DNA from: Thermopolyspora flexuosa
GTDB lineage: Bacteria > Actinomycetota > Actinomycetes > Streptosporangiales > Streptosporangiaceae
Direction of reading: 5' to 3'
Length of the DNA stretch: 64,000 nt
Assembly (NCBI RefSeq): GCF_006716785.1
Contig: NZ_VFPQ01000001.1
Span: forward strand, 682,001-746,000
The stretch's first letter is position 1. Every line of letters begins with the position of its first letter. The position numbers were made by a program, and so were the translations under genes. The notes below the pieces were generated by a model. That model was not told where the DNA came from. It worked only from the letters and a program-made list of their open reading frames with translations, and made no database searches. This document shows positions 29,688 through 43,562 of the stretch, in pieces.

Positions 29688-30467
29688 ATGAACATCGTCG
29701 TCTGCGTGAAGCAGGTACCCGACACCGCGACCGAGCGCAAGCTGCGGCCGGAGGACAAGACCCTCGACCGCGACGCCGCCGACGGCGTCCTGAACGAGCT
29801 TGACGAGTACGCCGTCGAGGAGGCGCTGCGGCTGAAGGAGGCCCACGGCGGGGAGGTCACCGTCCTCACCATGGGCCCGCAGAAGGCCACCGAGACCATC
29901 CGCAAGGCGCTCGCCATGGGCGCCGACAAGGCCGTGCACCTCGTCGACGACGCGCTGCACGGCTCCGACACGCTGTCCACCTCCTACGCCCTGGCCAAGG
30001 TGCTCGGCACCACCGGGTTCGACCTGGTCATCCTCGGCTCGGAGTCGACCGACGCACGCACCGGCGTGCTCGCCGCGATGCTCGCCGAGCGACTCGGGGT
30101 GCCGCAGCTCACCCTGGCCCGCAAGGTCGAGGTGAACGGCTCGTCGATCACCATCGAGCGCCTCACCGACTACGGGTACGACAAGGTCGAGGGCACGCTG
30201 CCCGCCGTCGTGTCGGTCGTCGAGAAGATCAACACGCCGCGCTACCCGTCCTTCAAGGGCATCATGGCGGCGAAGAAGAAGCCGGTGCAGACGCTCTCCA
30301 TCGCGGACGCCGGCATCGACGCCGGTCAGGTGGGCCTCGGCGCGGCGTGGAGCGAGGTGGCCGAGTTCGCCGTCGCGCCGCCGCGCGCCGCGGGCACGAT
30401 CGTCACGGACGAGGGCGACGGCGGCGTGAAGGCCGCGGAGTTCCTCGCGTCGAAGAAGTTCATCTGA
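29688..30467 (+). CDS. etfB: Electron transfer flavoprotein beta subunit (EtfB/FixA)
   Basis: 259 residues, family length. N-terminus MNIVVCVKQVPDTATERKL is diagnostic, and VTVLTMGPQKATETIRKALAMGADKA and LTDYGYDKVEGTLPAVVSV follow (given in part). With EtfA it carries electrons from acyl-CoA and other dehydrogenases to the respiratory chain; the beta subunit binds AMP and contacts the FAD. Followed by etfA after 12 bases. Confidence 0.95.
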   Translation: MNIVVCVKQVPDTATERKLRPEDKTLDRDAADGVLNELDEYAVEEALRLKEAHGGEVTVLTMGPQKATETIRKALAMGADKAVHLVDDALHGSDTLSTSYALAKVLGTTGFDLVILGSESTDARTGVLAAMLAERLGVPQLTLARKVEVNGSSITIERLTDYGYDKVEGTLPAVVSVVEKINTPRYPSFKGIMAAKKKPVQTLSIADAGIDAGQVGLGAAWSEVAEFAVAPPRAAGTIVTDEGDGGVKAAEFLASKKFI

Positions 30468-30479
30468 GAGGGCGGGCTG

Positions 30480-31433
30480 ATGTCGGAAATTCTCGTACTC
30501 GTCGAGCATGTCGACGGTGAGGTCAAGAAGGTCACCCTCGAACTGCTCACCCTGGCCCGTTCCCTCGGCTCGCCCTCCGCGGTGTGGGCCGGGCCGGGCT
30601 ACACGCCCGAGGCGAAGGCGAGGCTCGCCGAGTACGGCGCGGAGAAGATCTACGTCGCCGACGCCGAGGAGATCACCGGCTATGTGGTCGCCCCCAAGGC
30701 CGAGCTGCTCGCCAAGCTCGTCGGCGAGGCCGCCCCGGGCGCGGTGCTGATCGCCGCCACCCCCGAGGGCAAGGAGGTCGCCGGCCGCCTCGCGATCAAG
30801 ACCGACTCCGGTGTGATCACCGACGCGGTCGGCGTCGGCGAGGGCTTCGTCGCCGAGCAGTCGATCTTCGGCGGCGGCGTGAACGTCAAGTCCCGGGTCA
30901 CCAAGGGCACCCCGATCATCGCGGTGCGGCCGAACTCCACCGCGCCCGAGCCGGCCCCGGCCGCGGGCGCCGAGGTGCAGGTGACCGTCGAGCTGTCCGA
31001 CGCCGCCCGCGGCGCGAAGATCGTCGAGCGGGTCAAGCAGGAGAAGGGCGCCCGGCCCGAGCTCACCGAGGCCGCGATCGTGGTCGCCGGTGGCCGCGGC
31101 GTCGGCTCCGCGGAGAACTTCGCGCTCATCGAGCGGCTCGCCGACTCCCTCGGCGCGGCCGTCGGCGCCTCCCGGGCCGCCACCGACGCCCAGTGGTACC
31201 CGCACCAGTTCCAGATCGGCCAGACCGGCAAGACCGTCTCGCCGCAGCTCTACATCGCCGTGGGCATCTCCGGCGCGATCCAGCACCGGGCCGGCATGCA
31301 GACCGCCAAGACGATCATGGCGATCAACAAGGACCCGGAGGCCCCGATCTTCGAGCTCGCCGACTTCGGCGTGGTGGGCGACCTGTTCAAGGTCGTGCCG
31401 CAGCTCGTCGACGAGATCGAGAAGCGCAAGTAG
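30480..31433 (+). CDS. etfA: Electron transfer flavoprotein alpha subunit (EtfA/FixB)
   Basis: 317 residues. The C-terminal FAD-binding region is clear: [60 protein letters not shown] ribosome binding site upstream of ATG 30480. Forms the FAD-containing heterodimer with EtfB. Confidence 0.95.
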   Translation: MSEILVLVEHVDGEVKKVTLELLTLARSLGSPSAVWAGPGYTPEAKARLAEYGAEKIYVADAEEITGYVVAPKAELLAKLVGEAAPGAVLIAATPEGKEVAGRLAIKTDSGVITDAVGVGEGFVAEQSIFGGGVNVKSRVTKGTPIIAVRPNSTAPEPAPAAGAEVQVTVELSDAARGAKIVERVKQEKGARPELTEAAIVVAGGRGVGSAENFALIERLADSLGAAVGASRAATDAQWYPHQFQIGQTGKTVSPQLYIAVGISGAIQHRAGMQTAKTIMAINKDPEAPIFELADFGVVGDLFKVVPQLVDEIEKRK

Positions 31434-31535
31434 CCCGCCCGCCGTACGGGCGTGCCGCGTGAGCCGTACGCCGCCCGGGGGCGGGCCACCCGCTCCCGGG
31501 CCGGTCCGGCGGCCCCGGTTACCCTGAAAGGTGCC

Positions 31536-32693
31536 ATGGCTTATCTGGATCACGCGGCCACCACGCCCATGCTCCCCGAGGCGATCGAGGCGATGACCGC
31601 GCACCTCGGCACGGTCGGCAACGCCTCGTCGCTGCACGCCTCGGGCCGGCGGATGCGGCGCGTCGTGGAGGAGGCCCGGGAGAGCATCGCGAGCGCGCTC
31701 GGCGCCCGGCCCAGCGAGGTGGTGTTCACCTCGGGCGGCACCGAGGCGGACAACCTCGCGATCAAGGGCCTCTACTGGGCCCGCGCCGCCTCCGGGGCAC
31801 GGCGCGTCCTGGTCAGCTCGGTCGAGCACCACGCCGTGCTCGACCCGGCACGCTGGCTCGGCGAGCGGCAGGGCGCGGTGGTCGAGGAGCTCGCGGTCGA
31901 CGAGCACGGCCGGGTGCACCCGGAGACGCTGCGCGAGGTGATCGAGCGCAACCCGGACGACGTCGCCCTGGTCAGCGTGATGTGGGCGAACAACGAGGTC
32001 GGCACCGTGCAGCCGGTGGCCGAGCTCGCCGCGATCGCCCACGAGTACGGCATCCCGTTCCACACCGACGCGGTCCAGGCGGTGGGCCAGCTTCCGGTGT
32101 CGTTCGCCGACAGCGGCGTGGACGCGCTCACCCTCACCGGGCACAAGATCGGCGGCCCGTTCGGGGTGGGCGCGCTGCTGCTCGCCCGCGGCGTCGACCC
32201 GGCCCCGGTGCTGCACGGCGGCGGGCAGGAGCGCGAGGTGCGCTCGGGCACCCTCGACGCCCCCGCGATCGCCGGCTTCGCCGCGGCCGTGGAGCACGCC
32301 GTGGCGCGCCGCGAGGAGCTCGCCGCCCGGCTCACCGAGCTGCGCGACGACCTCATCGCCCGGGTACGGCAGGCCGTACCGGACGTGATCCTCAACGGCG
32401 ACCCGGTGCACCGGCTGCCCGGCAACGCGCACTTCTCCTTCCCCGGCTGCGAGGGCGACGCGCTGCTCATGCTGCTCGACGCCAAGGGCGTGGAGTGCTC
32501 CACCGGCTCGGCCTGCACCGCCGGGGTCGCGCAGCCGTCCCACGTGCTGCTCGCCATGGGCGCCGACGCGCTGCGCGCCCGCGGCTCGCTGCGGTTCTCC
32601 CTCGGCCACACCTCGACCAAGGCCGACGTGGACCGGCTCGCCGAGGTGATCGGCCCGGTGGTGGAGCGCGCCCGGCGGGCCGGGATCAGTTGA
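31536..32693 (+). CDS. Cysteine desulfurase (NifS/IscS family)
   Basis: 385 residues. PLP enzyme removing sulfur from cysteine as an enzyme-bound persulfide. Visible: [12 protein letters not shown] start, [10 protein letters not shown] (PLP-stacking His), [12 protein letters not shown] with PLP lysine K204, and [13 protein letters not shown] with the catalytic C327. It lies upstream of mnmA, whose product accepts sulfur for tRNA 2-thiolation, so it is the likely donor, although a gene on the other strand lies between them. Its last 8 bases overlap the 3' end of that convergent gene. Confidence 0.93.
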   Translation: MAYLDHAATTPMLPEAIEAMTAHLGTVGNASSLHASGRRMRRVVEEARESIASALGARPSEVVFTSGGTEADNLAIKGLYWARAASGARRVLVSSVEHHAVLDPARWLGERQGAVVEELAVDEHGRVHPETLREVIERNPDDVALVSVMWANNEVGTVQPVAELAAIAHEYGIPFHTDAVQAVGQLPVSFADSGVDALTLTGHKIGGPFGVGALLLARGVDPAPVLHGGGQEREVRSGTLDAPAIAGFAAAVEHAVARREELAARLTELRDDLIARVRQAVPDVILNGDPVHRLPGNAHFSFPGCEGDALLMLLDAKGVECSTGSACTAGVAQPSHVLLAMGADALRARGSLRFSLGHTSTKADVDRLAEVIGPVVERARRAGIS

Positions 32694-33690
32694 GGAAGTG
32701 GGAGATCGACAGCCAGCCCGGGTCGGACTCCACCTCGACCTTGGCGCGGCCCTGCCGCCACCCCTTGACCAGCTCGCGGATCCGGTCCGCCACGCCCGCG
32801 TCCGGGTCGGCGTAGATGTGGATCTCCCGCACCCGGTCGGCGTTGATCTGCACCGCGGGCAGCGCCTGGTCGTCCGGCAGCGCCGCGGCGAGCTCGAGCT
32901 CGAAGACGTCGAGCGCCTCCGCCGACGCGCCGGTCGGCAGCCCGTCCGCGTCCGCCTCCCGGTACGGCAGCGCCACCGTGATGTGCTGGTCGAACAGCGG
33001 GAAGTCCACCGGCCGCAGCGGGAACCGCGCGGTCGCGGTCACCTTGCCCCCGGCCGGGGTGCGGCCCTCCAGCGCCACCCAGCGCGGCTCGTCGTGCTCC
33101 TGGGCGAGCCCGGCGACCACCGCGGGCAGGTGCACAACGGGCACCGGGTCGAGCGGCTCGAACGAGGCCGCGGTGATGTCGCCGATCCACCGGGCCACCT
33201 CGTCCTCGCCGAGGATCCAGTCGAGCGCGAGCAGCGCGCTCTCGGTACGCGTCTCGTCGTCGAGGTCCGGATAGATCGGGTGGTAGACCACCAGGTCGAG
33301 GCGCGGCTTGCCGGGCGGGATGCGCATGCCGAGCACGATCTGGTCGAACGCGAACTCGCGCCCACCCACCTGGATTCTCAGCTCCATCGCGTTCGGGTGC
33401 GGCTGCCGCGACGGGTGGAACTCCCACCGCTCGTCGGCCGGGGGCGCGGCGCGCACCCACCGGTGGGCGAGCGGCCGCAGGTCCGGCGCGCCCGCCGAGG
33501 TCACCACGAGCGCCTGGCCGGCCGCCTTCCCCGGCTCGATCTCCCAGGCCAGCCGCTCGTCGATCGCCGCCACGGCCGGGGCGAGCGCCTCGGCGAGCCC
33601 GGTCTCGTCCCCCGCATCGAGCATCGCGTCGAGCCGTGGCCGGTTCTCCGCCCACCACGACCAGAACGCCGCGATCCGTTCGTCTCGCAT
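32686..33690 (-). CDS. DUF695-like protein of unknown function
   Basis: 334 residues from ATG 33690 ([20 protein letters not shown], with GAGGA about 10 bases upstream). The N-terminal half ([39 protein letters not shown]) resembles the DUF695 family; the C-terminal half has [12 protein letters not shown] and ends with a region of mixed charge. No signal peptide or membrane segment. It is antisense to its neighbours, sits between the cysteine desulfurase and mnmA, and is divergent from mnmA. Function unknown. Confidence 0.7.
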   Translation of the reverse strand: MRDERIAAFWSWWAENRPRLDAMLDAGDETGLAEALAPAVAAIDERLAWEIEPGKAAGQALVVTSAGAPDLRPLAHRWVRAAPPADERWEFHPSRQPHPNAMELRIQVGGREFAFDQIVLGMRIPPGKPRLDLVVYHPIYPDLDDETRTESALLALDWILGEDEVARWIGDITAASFEPLDPVPVVHLPAVVAGLAQEHDEPRWVALEGRTPAGGKVTATARFPLRPVDFPLFDQHITVALPYREADADGLPTGASAEALDVFELELAAALPDDQALPAVQINADRVREIHIYADPDAGVADRIRELVKGWRQGRAKVEVESDPGWLSISHFLN

Positions 33691-33796
33691 GGGCACCGAT
33701 CCTCGCAGGTGCCCGCGCCGCCCGCCAATCAGGGGCCGCCGACCGGGTACGGCGAGCCGCCCGGCGACCCCGCGGGCACAGGTAGTCTCGACGAAT

Positions 33797-34870
33797 ATGG
33801 GGCTTCGTGTACTGGCCGCCATGTCCGGCGGCGTCGACTCGGCGGTGGCCGCCGCGCGCATCGCCGAGGCGGGCCATGACGTCACCGGCGTGCACCTGGC
33901 GCTGTCCGCCAACCCGCGCTCGTACCGCACCGGCGCCCGCGGCTGCTGCACGCTCGAGGACGTGCGCGACGCGCGCCGCGCCGCCGACGTGATCGGCATC
34001 CCGTTCTACGTGTGGGACATGGCCGAACGCTTCCACCACGACGTGGTGGAGGACTTCGTCAGCGAGTACGCGGCCGGCCGTACCCCCAACCCCTGCCTGC
34101 GCTGCAACGAGAAGATCAAGTTCGAGGCGGTGCTCGACCGCGCGCTCGCGCTCGGCTTCGACGCGGTCGCCACCGGCCACCACGCCCGGCTGGAGAACGG
34201 CGTGCTGCGCCGCAGCGTCGATCCGGGCAAGGACCAGTCGTACGTGCTCGGCGTGCTCACCCGCGAGCAGCTCGCCCACGCGATGTTCCCGCTCGGCGAC
34301 TCCACCAAGGAGCAGGTGCGCGCCGAGGCCGCCAGGCGCGGCCTCACCGTGGCCGACAAGCCGGACAGCCACGACATCTGCTTCATCGCCGACGGCGACA
34401 CCCGGGCCTTCCTCGCCGAGCGGCTCGGCACCCGGCCCGGCCCGATCGTGGACGCGCTCACCGGCGAGGTGCTCGGCGAGCACGACGGCGCGTACGGCTT
34501 CACCGTCGGCCAGCGCAAGGGCCTGCGCCTCGGCCGCCCGGCACCCGACGGCCGGCCCCGCTACGTGCTGTCGATCGAGCCCGCCACGAACACGGTCACC
34601 GTCGGCCCGCGCTCCGCGCTCGAGGTCACCTCGATCATCGCCGAGCGCCCGATCTGGAACGGCCCCATCGACGAGCCGCGCGGCCCGCTCACCTGCTCGG
34701 TGCAGCTGCGCGCGCACGGCGAGGTGTACGGCTGCCGCGCCCGGGTCACCGACGGGCTGCTGCGCATCGACCTCGACCGCCCGGCCACCGGGGTTGCCCC
34801 CGGCCAGGCGGCCGTGCTCTACGACGGCGACGTCGTGCTCGGCTCGGGCACGATCCGGTCCGCCTCCTGA
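33797..34870 (+). CDS. mnmA: tRNA-specific 2-thiouridylase MnmA
   Basis: 357 residues. Adenylates U34 of Lys, Glu and Gln tRNAs and replaces O2 by sulfur. P-loop [16 protein letters not shown] (SGGVDS at 10-15), first catalytic cysteine in [16 protein letters not shown] (C100; C103 also conserved), second in [12 protein letters not shown], and the KDQSYVL and GxxxGQRKGL ([12 protein letters not shown]) motifs. ATG at 33797 is set by the conserved N-terminus. Confidence 0.95.
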   Translation: MGLRVLAAMSGGVDSAVAAARIAEAGHDVTGVHLALSANPRSYRTGARGCCTLEDVRDARRAADVIGIPFYVWDMAERFHHDVVEDFVSEYAAGRTPNPCLRCNEKIKFEAVLDRALALGFDAVATGHHARLENGVLRRSVDPGKDQSYVLGVLTREQLAHAMFPLGDSTKEQVRAEAARRGLTVADKPDSHDICFIADGDTRAFLAERLGTRPGPIVDALTGEVLGEHDGAYGFTVGQRKGLRLGRPAPDGRPRYVLSIEPATNTVTVGPRSALEVTSIIAERPIWNGPIDEPRGPLTCSVQLRAHGEVYGCRARVTDGLLRIDLDRPATGVAPGQAAVLYDGDVVLGSGTIRSAS

Positions 34871-34966
34871 CGCTTCCCGACGCTTCGCCGCCCGCCCGGG
34901 CGCCGGGGCGCCACCGCCGCCCGCCAGGCGGGCCCCGGCCGGGCCTCGGACGGGCTTCGGGCGGGC

Positions 34967-35611
34967 TCAGCCGCCGAGCGTCACGCTCTCGCCGGGCGCG
35001 AGGCGCCGGATCTCGGCCTTGTGCCGGTCGGCCTCCATGCCCAGCCAGTTGTCGATCAGCTTCAGGCCCACCTCGTTGAGCAGGCCGTCGTGGGTGGAGT
35101 AGGCGCGGCCGGGCCGTACCGTGCGCAGGTACTCGACCCACTCGCGGAGCTTGACCCACGGCGCGTTCGTCGGCAGCAGCAGGGTGGGCACCTCGAAGTC
35201 CGGCACGGTGAGCGCGTCGCCGGGATAGAAGATCTCGTCCGCGACGAGGAAGCCGACGTTCTGCACCACCGGCTGGTCCGGGTGGTTGACCGCGTGCCAC
35301 TCGCCCGCGACCGCGATGTCGAAGCCGTTGCTGCGGAACCGGTCGCCGTCGCGCACCGCCCGGGTGAGCACCGCGATGTCGCCGAGCCTGGAGATCACCG
35401 CCTCGGGGCCGTAGATCTCCAGCGCGACGTTCTTGGCCGCGGCCTCCCGCAGCGCCTGCTCGTCGAGGTGGTCGAAGTGCTCGTGGGTGATGAGCACGGT
35501 GTCCGCGCCGTCGAGCACTCCCGCGCCGGAGAACTTCCCGGGGTCGATCACGAGCGTGTGGCCGTCCTTCTCCAGCCGCACGCACGCATGGCCGTACTTG
35601 GTGAGCTTCAT
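34967..35611 (-). CDS. Metallo-beta-lactamase-fold hydrolase (UlaG/UPF0173-like)
   Basis: 214 residues from ATG 35611 (MKLTKYGHACVRLEKDGHTL). The metal-binding motif HxHxDH is THEHFDHLD near residue 48; further ligands are expected in EWHAVNHPD and STHDGLL. Cytosolic, no signal. Substrate unknown. An ATG 9 bases further upstream (35620) is in frame, but the homology begins at MKLTKY. Divergent from the MetE-like gene, 89 bases apart. Confidence 0.82.
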   Translation of the reverse strand: MKLTKYGHACVRLEKDGHTLVIDPGKFSGAGVLDGADTVLITHEHFDHLDEQALREAAAKNVALEIYGPEAVISRLGDIAVLTRAVRDGDRFRSNGFDIAVAGEWHAVNHPDQPVVQNVGFLVADEIFYPGDALTVPDFEVPTLLLPTNAPWVKLREWVEYLRTVRPGRAYSTHDGLLNEVGLKLIDNWLGMEADRHKAEIRRLAPGESVTLGG

Positions 35612-35700
35612 GGCACCCATGCTTACCGCATCGCACCGGCCCCCACGGCCGCCGGTCCGCGCGGTCCGGACCTGTTCGCGGCGCTCTCTAAGCTGGCACC

Positions 35701-36732
35701 GTGAGCGACAACGGCGATCGTTTCCCGTGGAGTACGGCGAGCGCGACCGGCGTGGGCTCCCACCCGGGTGAGGACCACCTCGAGGCGCTGCGCGTCGTCT
35801 TCGGCGAGCTGCCCGACCTGCCCTACCTGCCGGAGCTGCCCGAGCGCGGGGTGGGCGCCGACATGGTCGGGCGTACGGCCTCGCTGCTCGTGGACATGCC
35901 GGTGGAGGTCCAGCCGTCCGGCTGGCGGATCACCCAGGCCCCCGGCCGGGACCTGGGCCGCGCGTACGACCACCTGTCCCGGGACCTCGACGGCCTGGAG
36001 GAGATCGCCCACAACTACACCGGGCCGCTCAAGGTCCAGGTCTGCGGCCCCTGGACGCTCGCCGCGACCATCGAGCTGCGGTACGGCGACAAGATGCTCA
36101 AGGACCCGGGCGCGGTACGCGACCTGGCCGAGTCCCTCGCCGAGGGCGTCACCGCCCACCTCGCCCAGGTACGGCGGCGCGTGCCCGGCGCCACCACGAT
36201 CGTGCTCCAGCTCGACGAGCCCGGCCTGCCCGGCGTGCTCGCCGGCACCGTGCCCACCGCCTCCGGCTTCGGCCGCCTCCCCGCCGTCGAGGCCCCCATC
36301 GTCACCGAGCGTCTGCGCACCGTGCTGCGCGGTGTGGCCGCGGACGGCGTCTACCCGATCGTGCACTGCTGCGCGCCCAACGTCCCGATCACCCTGATCC
36401 GCGACGCGGGCGCCAGGGGCGTCTCCCTCGACGCCGCCCTGCTGCGCCGCCAGGACGAGGACCCCATCGGCGAGGCGATCGAGGCCGGCACCGCCTTCTT
36501 CCTCGGCGTCGTCCCCGGCACCGACGCCCGCCTCCCCGACATCGGTGTCGTCGCCAAGCCCGCCCTCGAACTGTGGCGCCGCCTCGGCTTCCCCCCGTCC
36601 ACCCTCGCCGACCAGGTCGTCCTCACCCCCACCTGCGGCCTCGCCGGCGCCTCCCCGCGCTACGCCAAGGCCGCCCTCGCCAAGTGCCGCGAGGCCGCCA
36701 AGGTCCTCCGCGACGACCCGGGCGAGGACTGA
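35701..36732 (+). CDS. Short cobalamin-independent methionine synthase-like protein (MetE C-terminal domain)
   Basis: 343 residues, only the catalytic half of MetE (full-length proteins have about 760). Zinc ligands appear as HCCAPN (His/Cys near 222-223) and LTPTCGLAGAS (Cys near 311). Methyl transfer to homocysteine is the family reaction, but short core-MetE proteins often use other methyl donors. GTG start at 35701. No riboswitch was seen upstream. Followed by a long gene-free region. Confidence 0.8.
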   Translation: MSDNGDRFPWSTASATGVGSHPGEDHLEALRVVFGELPDLPYLPELPERGVGADMVGRTASLLVDMPVEVQPSGWRITQAPGRDLGRAYDHLSRDLDGLEEIAHNYTGPLKVQVCGPWTLAATIELRYGDKMLKDPGAVRDLAESLAEGVTAHLAQVRRRVPGATTIVLQLDEPGLPGVLAGTVPTASGFGRLPAVEAPIVTERLRTVLRGVAADGVYPIVHCCAPNVPITLIRDAGARGVSLDAALLRRQDEDPIGEAIEAGTAFFLGVVPGTDARLPDIGVVAKPALELWRRLGFPPSTLADQVVLTPTCGLAGASPRYAKAALAKCREAAKVLRDDPGED

Positions 36733-39461
<2,729 letters not shown>

Positions 39462-39541
39462 CGCAACGTGCCCATTTGGTTTCGCGAGGTGGCCCCGAGG
39501 TCGTACCCTCCCAACATGACCTCTTGGGGGTTTGCCGGATA

Positions 39542-41611
39542 ATGACCGACCCATCCGATACCCGGGACACGAGCCCACGGCCGGGATCGCCGCTGTGGAC
39601 CTACTTCGCGGGCGTCATCATCGTCGGGCTCACCGCGCTCGTCGTCGCCCAGGCCCGGCTCGGCCCGGAGCAGCTCGTCGAGGCGCTGCGCCTGCCGCTG
39701 CTGTGGCTGCTCGCCGCGCTGGTGGTGCTGGGCGAGCTGCGGCCCGTGGTGACCTCGTCGTCCACCCTGGTGGGCGGCACGCCCGCCTCGGTGATGTTCA
39801 GCTTCGCCGTGCTGCTCCACTACGGCCTGTCGCTCGCGGTGCTCACCCAGGCCGCGGCGATCGTGGTGTGCGGCCTGGTGAACCGCCGGGCCTGGCATCG
39901 GGTGGCGTTCAACGTCGCGCACGTCACGCTCGCCTGCACCGCCGGGGCGGTGGTGCTCGGCGCCTTCGGCGTGCTGCCGCACCCGGCCGAGCCGTGGGTG
40001 CCCGCCGACGGGGACGACGTGCTCGCGATCGCGCTCGCCGCGCTCGCCTACTTCTCCGTGCGCGCGCTGCTCGTCTGCGCCGCGGTGGCGCTGCACGAGC
40101 GCCGCTCGGTGCTGCGCGTGCTGCGGCTGTCGGCCGGCCCGCAGGGCCTGGTGTACGCCACGATGCTCGGCCTCGCCCCGGTGGTGGTCGTGGTGATGGC
40201 GTACACGCCGATGCTCGTGCCGCTGTTTACGGCGCCGCTCGCCGCGATGTACTTCACCGCCACGCTCTCGGCCCGCCGCGACCACCAGGCGATGCACGAC
40301 GAGCTCACCGGCCTGCCCAACCGCAAGCATCTGATCATCGCGATCGAGGAGGCGCTCGCCGAGGTGCGCGACGACCAGCGGCTCGGCCTGCTCCTGCTCG
40401 ACCTCGACGGGTTCAAGGAGGTGAACGACACCCTCGGCCACCCGGTCGGCGACCGGCTGCTGCAGATCATCGGCCACCGGCTGACCCACAGCGTACGGCC
40501 CGGCGACGTGGTGGCCCGGCTCGGCGGCGACGAGTTCGCCGTGCTGCTGCCGTCGATCCGCGACGCCCAGGCGGCCAAGGAGGTGGCGGCCCGGCTGCGC
40601 GCCGCGCTCACCGAGCCGGTCCGCCTCGAGGGCATGACGTTCGACCTCGACGCCTCGGTGGGCATCGCGCTCCACCCCGACCACGCCCCCGACTTCCAGC
40701 TGCTGCTCCAGCGCGCGGACGTCGCCATGTACCTGGCGAAGGAGGCGCGCTCGGGCGTGGAGTTCTACGTGCCGGACAAGGACCGCAACTCGCCGGAACG
40801 GCTCAGCCTCCAGGGCGACCTGCGCCGCGCCATCGACCGGGGCGAGCTGGAGCTGCACTACCAGCCCAAGGTGACGCTCGCCGACCGCTCGGTGGACGGC
40901 GTGGAGGCGCTGCTGCGCTGGTGGCACCCGGTGCGCGGCCCGGTGTCCCCGAGCGAGTTCATCCCGCTCGCCGAGCAGTCGTACCTGATGCGGGAGCTCA
41001 CCCAGTACGTCATCGGCATGGCGATGGAGCAGGCCGCGCAGTGGTGGCACCAGGGCATGCAGGTGCCGGTCTCGGTGAACGTGTCCGCCCGGGACCTGCT
41101 CGACAACGGCCTCGCCGAGCAGATCGAGGCCGCGCTCGCCCGCCTGCGCCTGCCCGCCCGCGCGCTCCGGCTCGAGGTGACCGAGCGGGTGCTCATGACC
41201 GACCAGGCGTACGCGGCCGACACGATCCGCGAGCTCGCCGCGCTCGGCGTGCAGCTCGCCCTCGACGACTTCGGCACCGGCTACTCGTCGCTGGTGCGGC
41301 TGCAGCGGCTGCCGGTCTCCGAGGTGAAGATCGACGCGTCGTTCGTGCGGCGGCTCACCGAGTCGCCCGACGACGAGCGCATCGTGCGCTCCACGATCGA
41401 GCTGGTCCGCTCGCTCGGGCTGCGCTCGGTCGCCGAGGGCGTGGAGTCCGCGGAGATCGCCGACCGGCTGCGCGACCTCAACTGCGACGTCGGCCAGGGC
41501 TGGTGGCTCGGCGAGCCGATGGCCCCCGCCGACGCGACCGCGTGGCTGCGCGAGCGGCTGCGCACCGACCCGCCGATCACCGCGGTGGAGGCGCCGGCCG
41601 GGGCGGTGTGA
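39542..41611 (+). CDS. Membrane GGDEF-EAL protein (cyclic di-GMP turnover), with I-site
   Basis: 689 residues. About six to seven hydrophobic segments fill residues 20-230. The GGDEF domain (about 245-410) has RLGGDEFAVLL and, five residues before it, RPGD, an RxxD inhibitory site for product feedback. The EAL domain (about 420-675) has VEALLRWWHP, NVSARDLL, LEVTERVL, LDDFGTGYSS, VKIDASF, AEGVES and GQGWWLG, so its catalytic and metal ligands look complete. Both synthesis and hydrolysis of c-di-GMP are possible. A GGGGG stretch lies about 10 bases before ATG 39542. Confidence 0.9.
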   Translation: MTDPSDTRDTSPRPGSPLWTYFAGVIIVGLTALVVAQARLGPEQLVEALRLPLLWLLAALVVLGELRPVVTSSSTLVGGTPASVMFSFAVLLHYGLSLAVLTQAAAIVVCGLVNRRAWHRVAFNVAHVTLACTAGAVVLGAFGVLPHPAEPWVPADGDDVLAIALAALAYFSVRALLVCAAVALHERRSVLRVLRLSAGPQGLVYATMLGLAPVVVVVMAYTPMLVPLFTAPLAAMYFTATLSARRDHQAMHDELTGLPNRKHLIIAIEEALAEVRDDQRLGLLLLDLDGFKEVNDTLGHPVGDRLLQIIGHRLTHSVRPGDVVARLGGDEFAVLLPSIRDAQAAKEVAARLRAALTEPVRLEGMTFDLDASVGIALHPDHAPDFQLLLQRADVAMYLAKEARSGVEFYVPDKDRNSPERLSLQGDLRRAIDRGELELHYQPKVTLADRSVDGVEALLRWWHPVRGPVSPSEFIPLAEQSYLMRELTQYVIGMAMEQAAQWWHQGMQVPVSVNVSARDLLDNGLAEQIEAALARLRLPARALRLEVTERVLMTDQAYAADTIRELAALGVQLALDDFGTGYSSLVRLQRLPVSEVKIDASFVRRLTESPDDERIVRSTIELVRSLGLRSVAEGVESAEIADRLRDLNCDVGQGWWLGEPMAPADATAWLRERLRTDPPITAVEAPAGAV

Positions 41612-41769
41612 CCGCGCGGCCCCGGCGTTTCCGGGCATGTCGCACGCCTCCGCGCGGCCGTGCCGTACGCCCTTGTGAGGCGTGCGTTAAACGTTCGGCG
41701 AGCTGGGACGGTCGCCCTAGGATGAAGTGACTGTCCCATCAGCATCGACGAAACGGGTTTGAACGCCTC

Positions 41770-42069
41770 ATGTCCGCCATAACCCGCGACGAGGTCGCTC
41801 ACCTCGCACGGTTGTCCCGGCTGGCGCTGACCGACGAGGAGCTGGACCACTTCGCCGGCCAGCTCGACCAGATCATCGCCGCGGTCGCCCGCGTCGCCGA
41901 GGTCGCCACCGACGACATCCCGCCGTCCTCGCACGCGCTGCCGCTCACCAACGTCTTCCGGCCCGACGAGGTACGGCCCGGCCTGACGCCGCAGCAGGCG
42001 CTGGACCAGGCGCCCGCCGTCGAGGACGACCGCTTCCGCGTCCCGCGCATCCTGGGGGAGGAGGCATGA
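41770..42069 (+). CDS. gatC: Asp/Glu-tRNA amidotransferase subunit C (GatC)
   Basis: 99 residues, family length. N-terminus [21 protein letters not shown] and C-terminus [14 protein letters not shown] sequence ([17 protein letters not shown]) are typical. Stabilises GatA-GatB. TAGGAT at about 41718-41723 is a possible -10 box. First gene of gatCAB; overlaps gatA by 4 bases. Confidence 0.94.
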   Translation: MSAITRDEVAHLARLSRLALTDEELDHFAGQLDQIIAAVARVAEVATDDIPPSSHALPLTNVFRPDEVRPGLTPQQALDQAPAVEDDRFRVPRILGEEA

Positions 42070-43562
42070 GCGAGCTGATCAGGAAGACCGCCGCCGAACT
42101 CGGCCGGCTGGTCGCGTCCGGCGAGGTCTCCGCCGTGGAGGTGACCCAGGCGCACCTCGACCGCATCGCCGAGGTCGAGCCGAAGATCGACGCCTTCCTG
42201 CACGTCGCGGCCGACGCCGCGCTCGAGCAGGCCCGCGCGGTCGACGAGCGCCGCGCGAAGGGCGAGAGGCTCGGCCCGCTCGCCGGCGTGCCGATCGCGC
42301 ACAAGGACATCTTCACCACGGTCGACATGCCCACCACCGCCGCCTCGAAGATCCTCGAGGGCTGGCGCCCGCCGTACGACGCCACCGTCACCCGGCGGCT
42401 GCGCGAGGCCGGCCTGGTGATCGTGGGCAAGACCAACCTCGACGAGTTCGCCATGGGCTCCTCCACGGAGAACTCGGCCTACAAGCCCACCCGCAACCCG
42501 TGGGACCTCACCCGGGTGCCCGGCGGCTCCTCGGGTGGTTCGGCGGCCGCGGTCGCCGCGTACGCCGTGCCGCTCGCCACCGGCACCGACACCGGCGGCT
42601 CGATCCGCCAGCCCGCGGCGGTCACCGGCATCGTCGGCACCAAGCCCACCTACGGCGGCTCCTCCCGGTACGGCCTGATCGCGTTCGCCTCCTCGCTCGA
42701 CACCCCGGGCCCGTTCGCCCGCAACGTGCTCGACGCCGCGCTGCTGCACGAGGCGTTCTCCGGGCACGACCCGCTCGACTCCACCTCGATCAACGCCCCG
42801 GTGCCGCCGGTGGTGGAGGCGGCCCGCCAGGCCGACGTGTCCGGCCTGCGGATCGGCGTGATCAAGGAGTTCGTCGAGGGCGAGGGCTACCAGCGCGGCG
42901 TGCTGCGCCGGTTCACCGAGGCCGTCGAGCTGCTGGAGAAGCTCGGCGCGAAGACGATCGAGGTCTCCTGCCCGTCGTTCGCCTACGCGCTGCCCGCGTA
43001 CTACCTGATCGCGCCGTCGGAGTGCTCGTCGAACCTCGCCCGGTTCGACGCGATGCGGTACGGCCTGCGGGTCGGCGACGACGGCACGCGCAGCGCCGAG
43101 GAGGTGATGGCGCTCACCCGCGCCGCCGGGTTCGGCCCGGAGGTGAAGCGCCGCATCATGCTCGGCACGTACGCGCTCTCGTCCGGCTACTACGACGCCT
43201 ACTACGGCTCGGCGCAGAAGGTGCGCACGCTCATCGCCCGCGACTTCGAGGCCGCGTTCCAGCAGGTCGACGTGCTCGTCTCGCCGACCACGCCGACCAC
43301 CGCGTTCAAGCTCGGCGAGCGCGTCGACGACCCGATGGCGATGTACCTCGCCGACCTGTGCACGATCCCGTCGAACCTCGCGGGCAACGCCGCCATCTCC
43401 GTCCCGTGCGGCCTCGCCGAGGAGGACAACCTGCCCGTCGGCCTGCAGATCATCGCCCCGGTGCTGGGCGACGACCGCTGCTACCGGGTCGGCGCCGCCG
43501 TTGAGAAGGCCCTGGAGGAACGCTGGGGCGGCCCGCTGCTGAAGGAGGCCCCGTCGCTGTGA
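42066..43562 (+). CDS. gatA: Asp-tRNA(Asn)/Glu-tRNA(Gln) amidotransferase subunit A (GatA)
   Basis: 498 residues. Amidase that releases ammonia from glutamine for transamidation of misacylated Glu-tRNAGln/Asp-tRNAAsn. Ser-cisSer-Lys triad visible: lysine in [12 protein letters not shown] (K80), [12 protein letters not shown] and [15 protein letters not shown]. Overlaps gatC and gatB by 4 bases each, so the three subunits are coupled. Confidence 0.97.
   Translation: MSELIRKTAAELGRLVASGEVSAVEVTQAHLDRIAEVEPKIDAFLHVAADAALEQARAVDERRAKGERLGPLAGVPIAHKDIFTTVDMPTTAASKILEGWRPPYDATVTRRLREAGLVIVGKTNLDEFAMGSSTENSAYKPTRNPWDLTRVPGGSSGGSAAAVAAYAVPLATGTDTGGSIRQPAAVTGIVGTKPTYGGSSRYGLIAFASSLDTPGPFARNVLDAALLHEAFSGHDPLDSTSINAPVPPVVEAARQADVSGLRIGVIKEFVEGEGYQRGVLRRFTEAVELLEKLGAKTIEVSCPSFAYALPAYYLIAPSECSSNLARFDAMRYGLRVGDDGTRSAEEVMALTRAAGFGPEVKRRIMLGTYALSSGYYDAYYGSAQKVRTLIARDFEAAFQQVDVLVSPTTPTTAFKLGERVDDPMAMYLADLCTIPSNLAGNAAISVPCGLAEEDNLPVGLQIIAPVLGDDRCYRVGAAVEKALEERWGGPLLKEAPSL

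Noticed and set aside
28182..32609. 1475-codon open frame on the minus strand
   Set aside because: It is antisense to a kinase, etfB, etfA and the cysteine desulfurase, has a composition rich in Arg/Gly/His and no homology: a GC-rich shadow frame.
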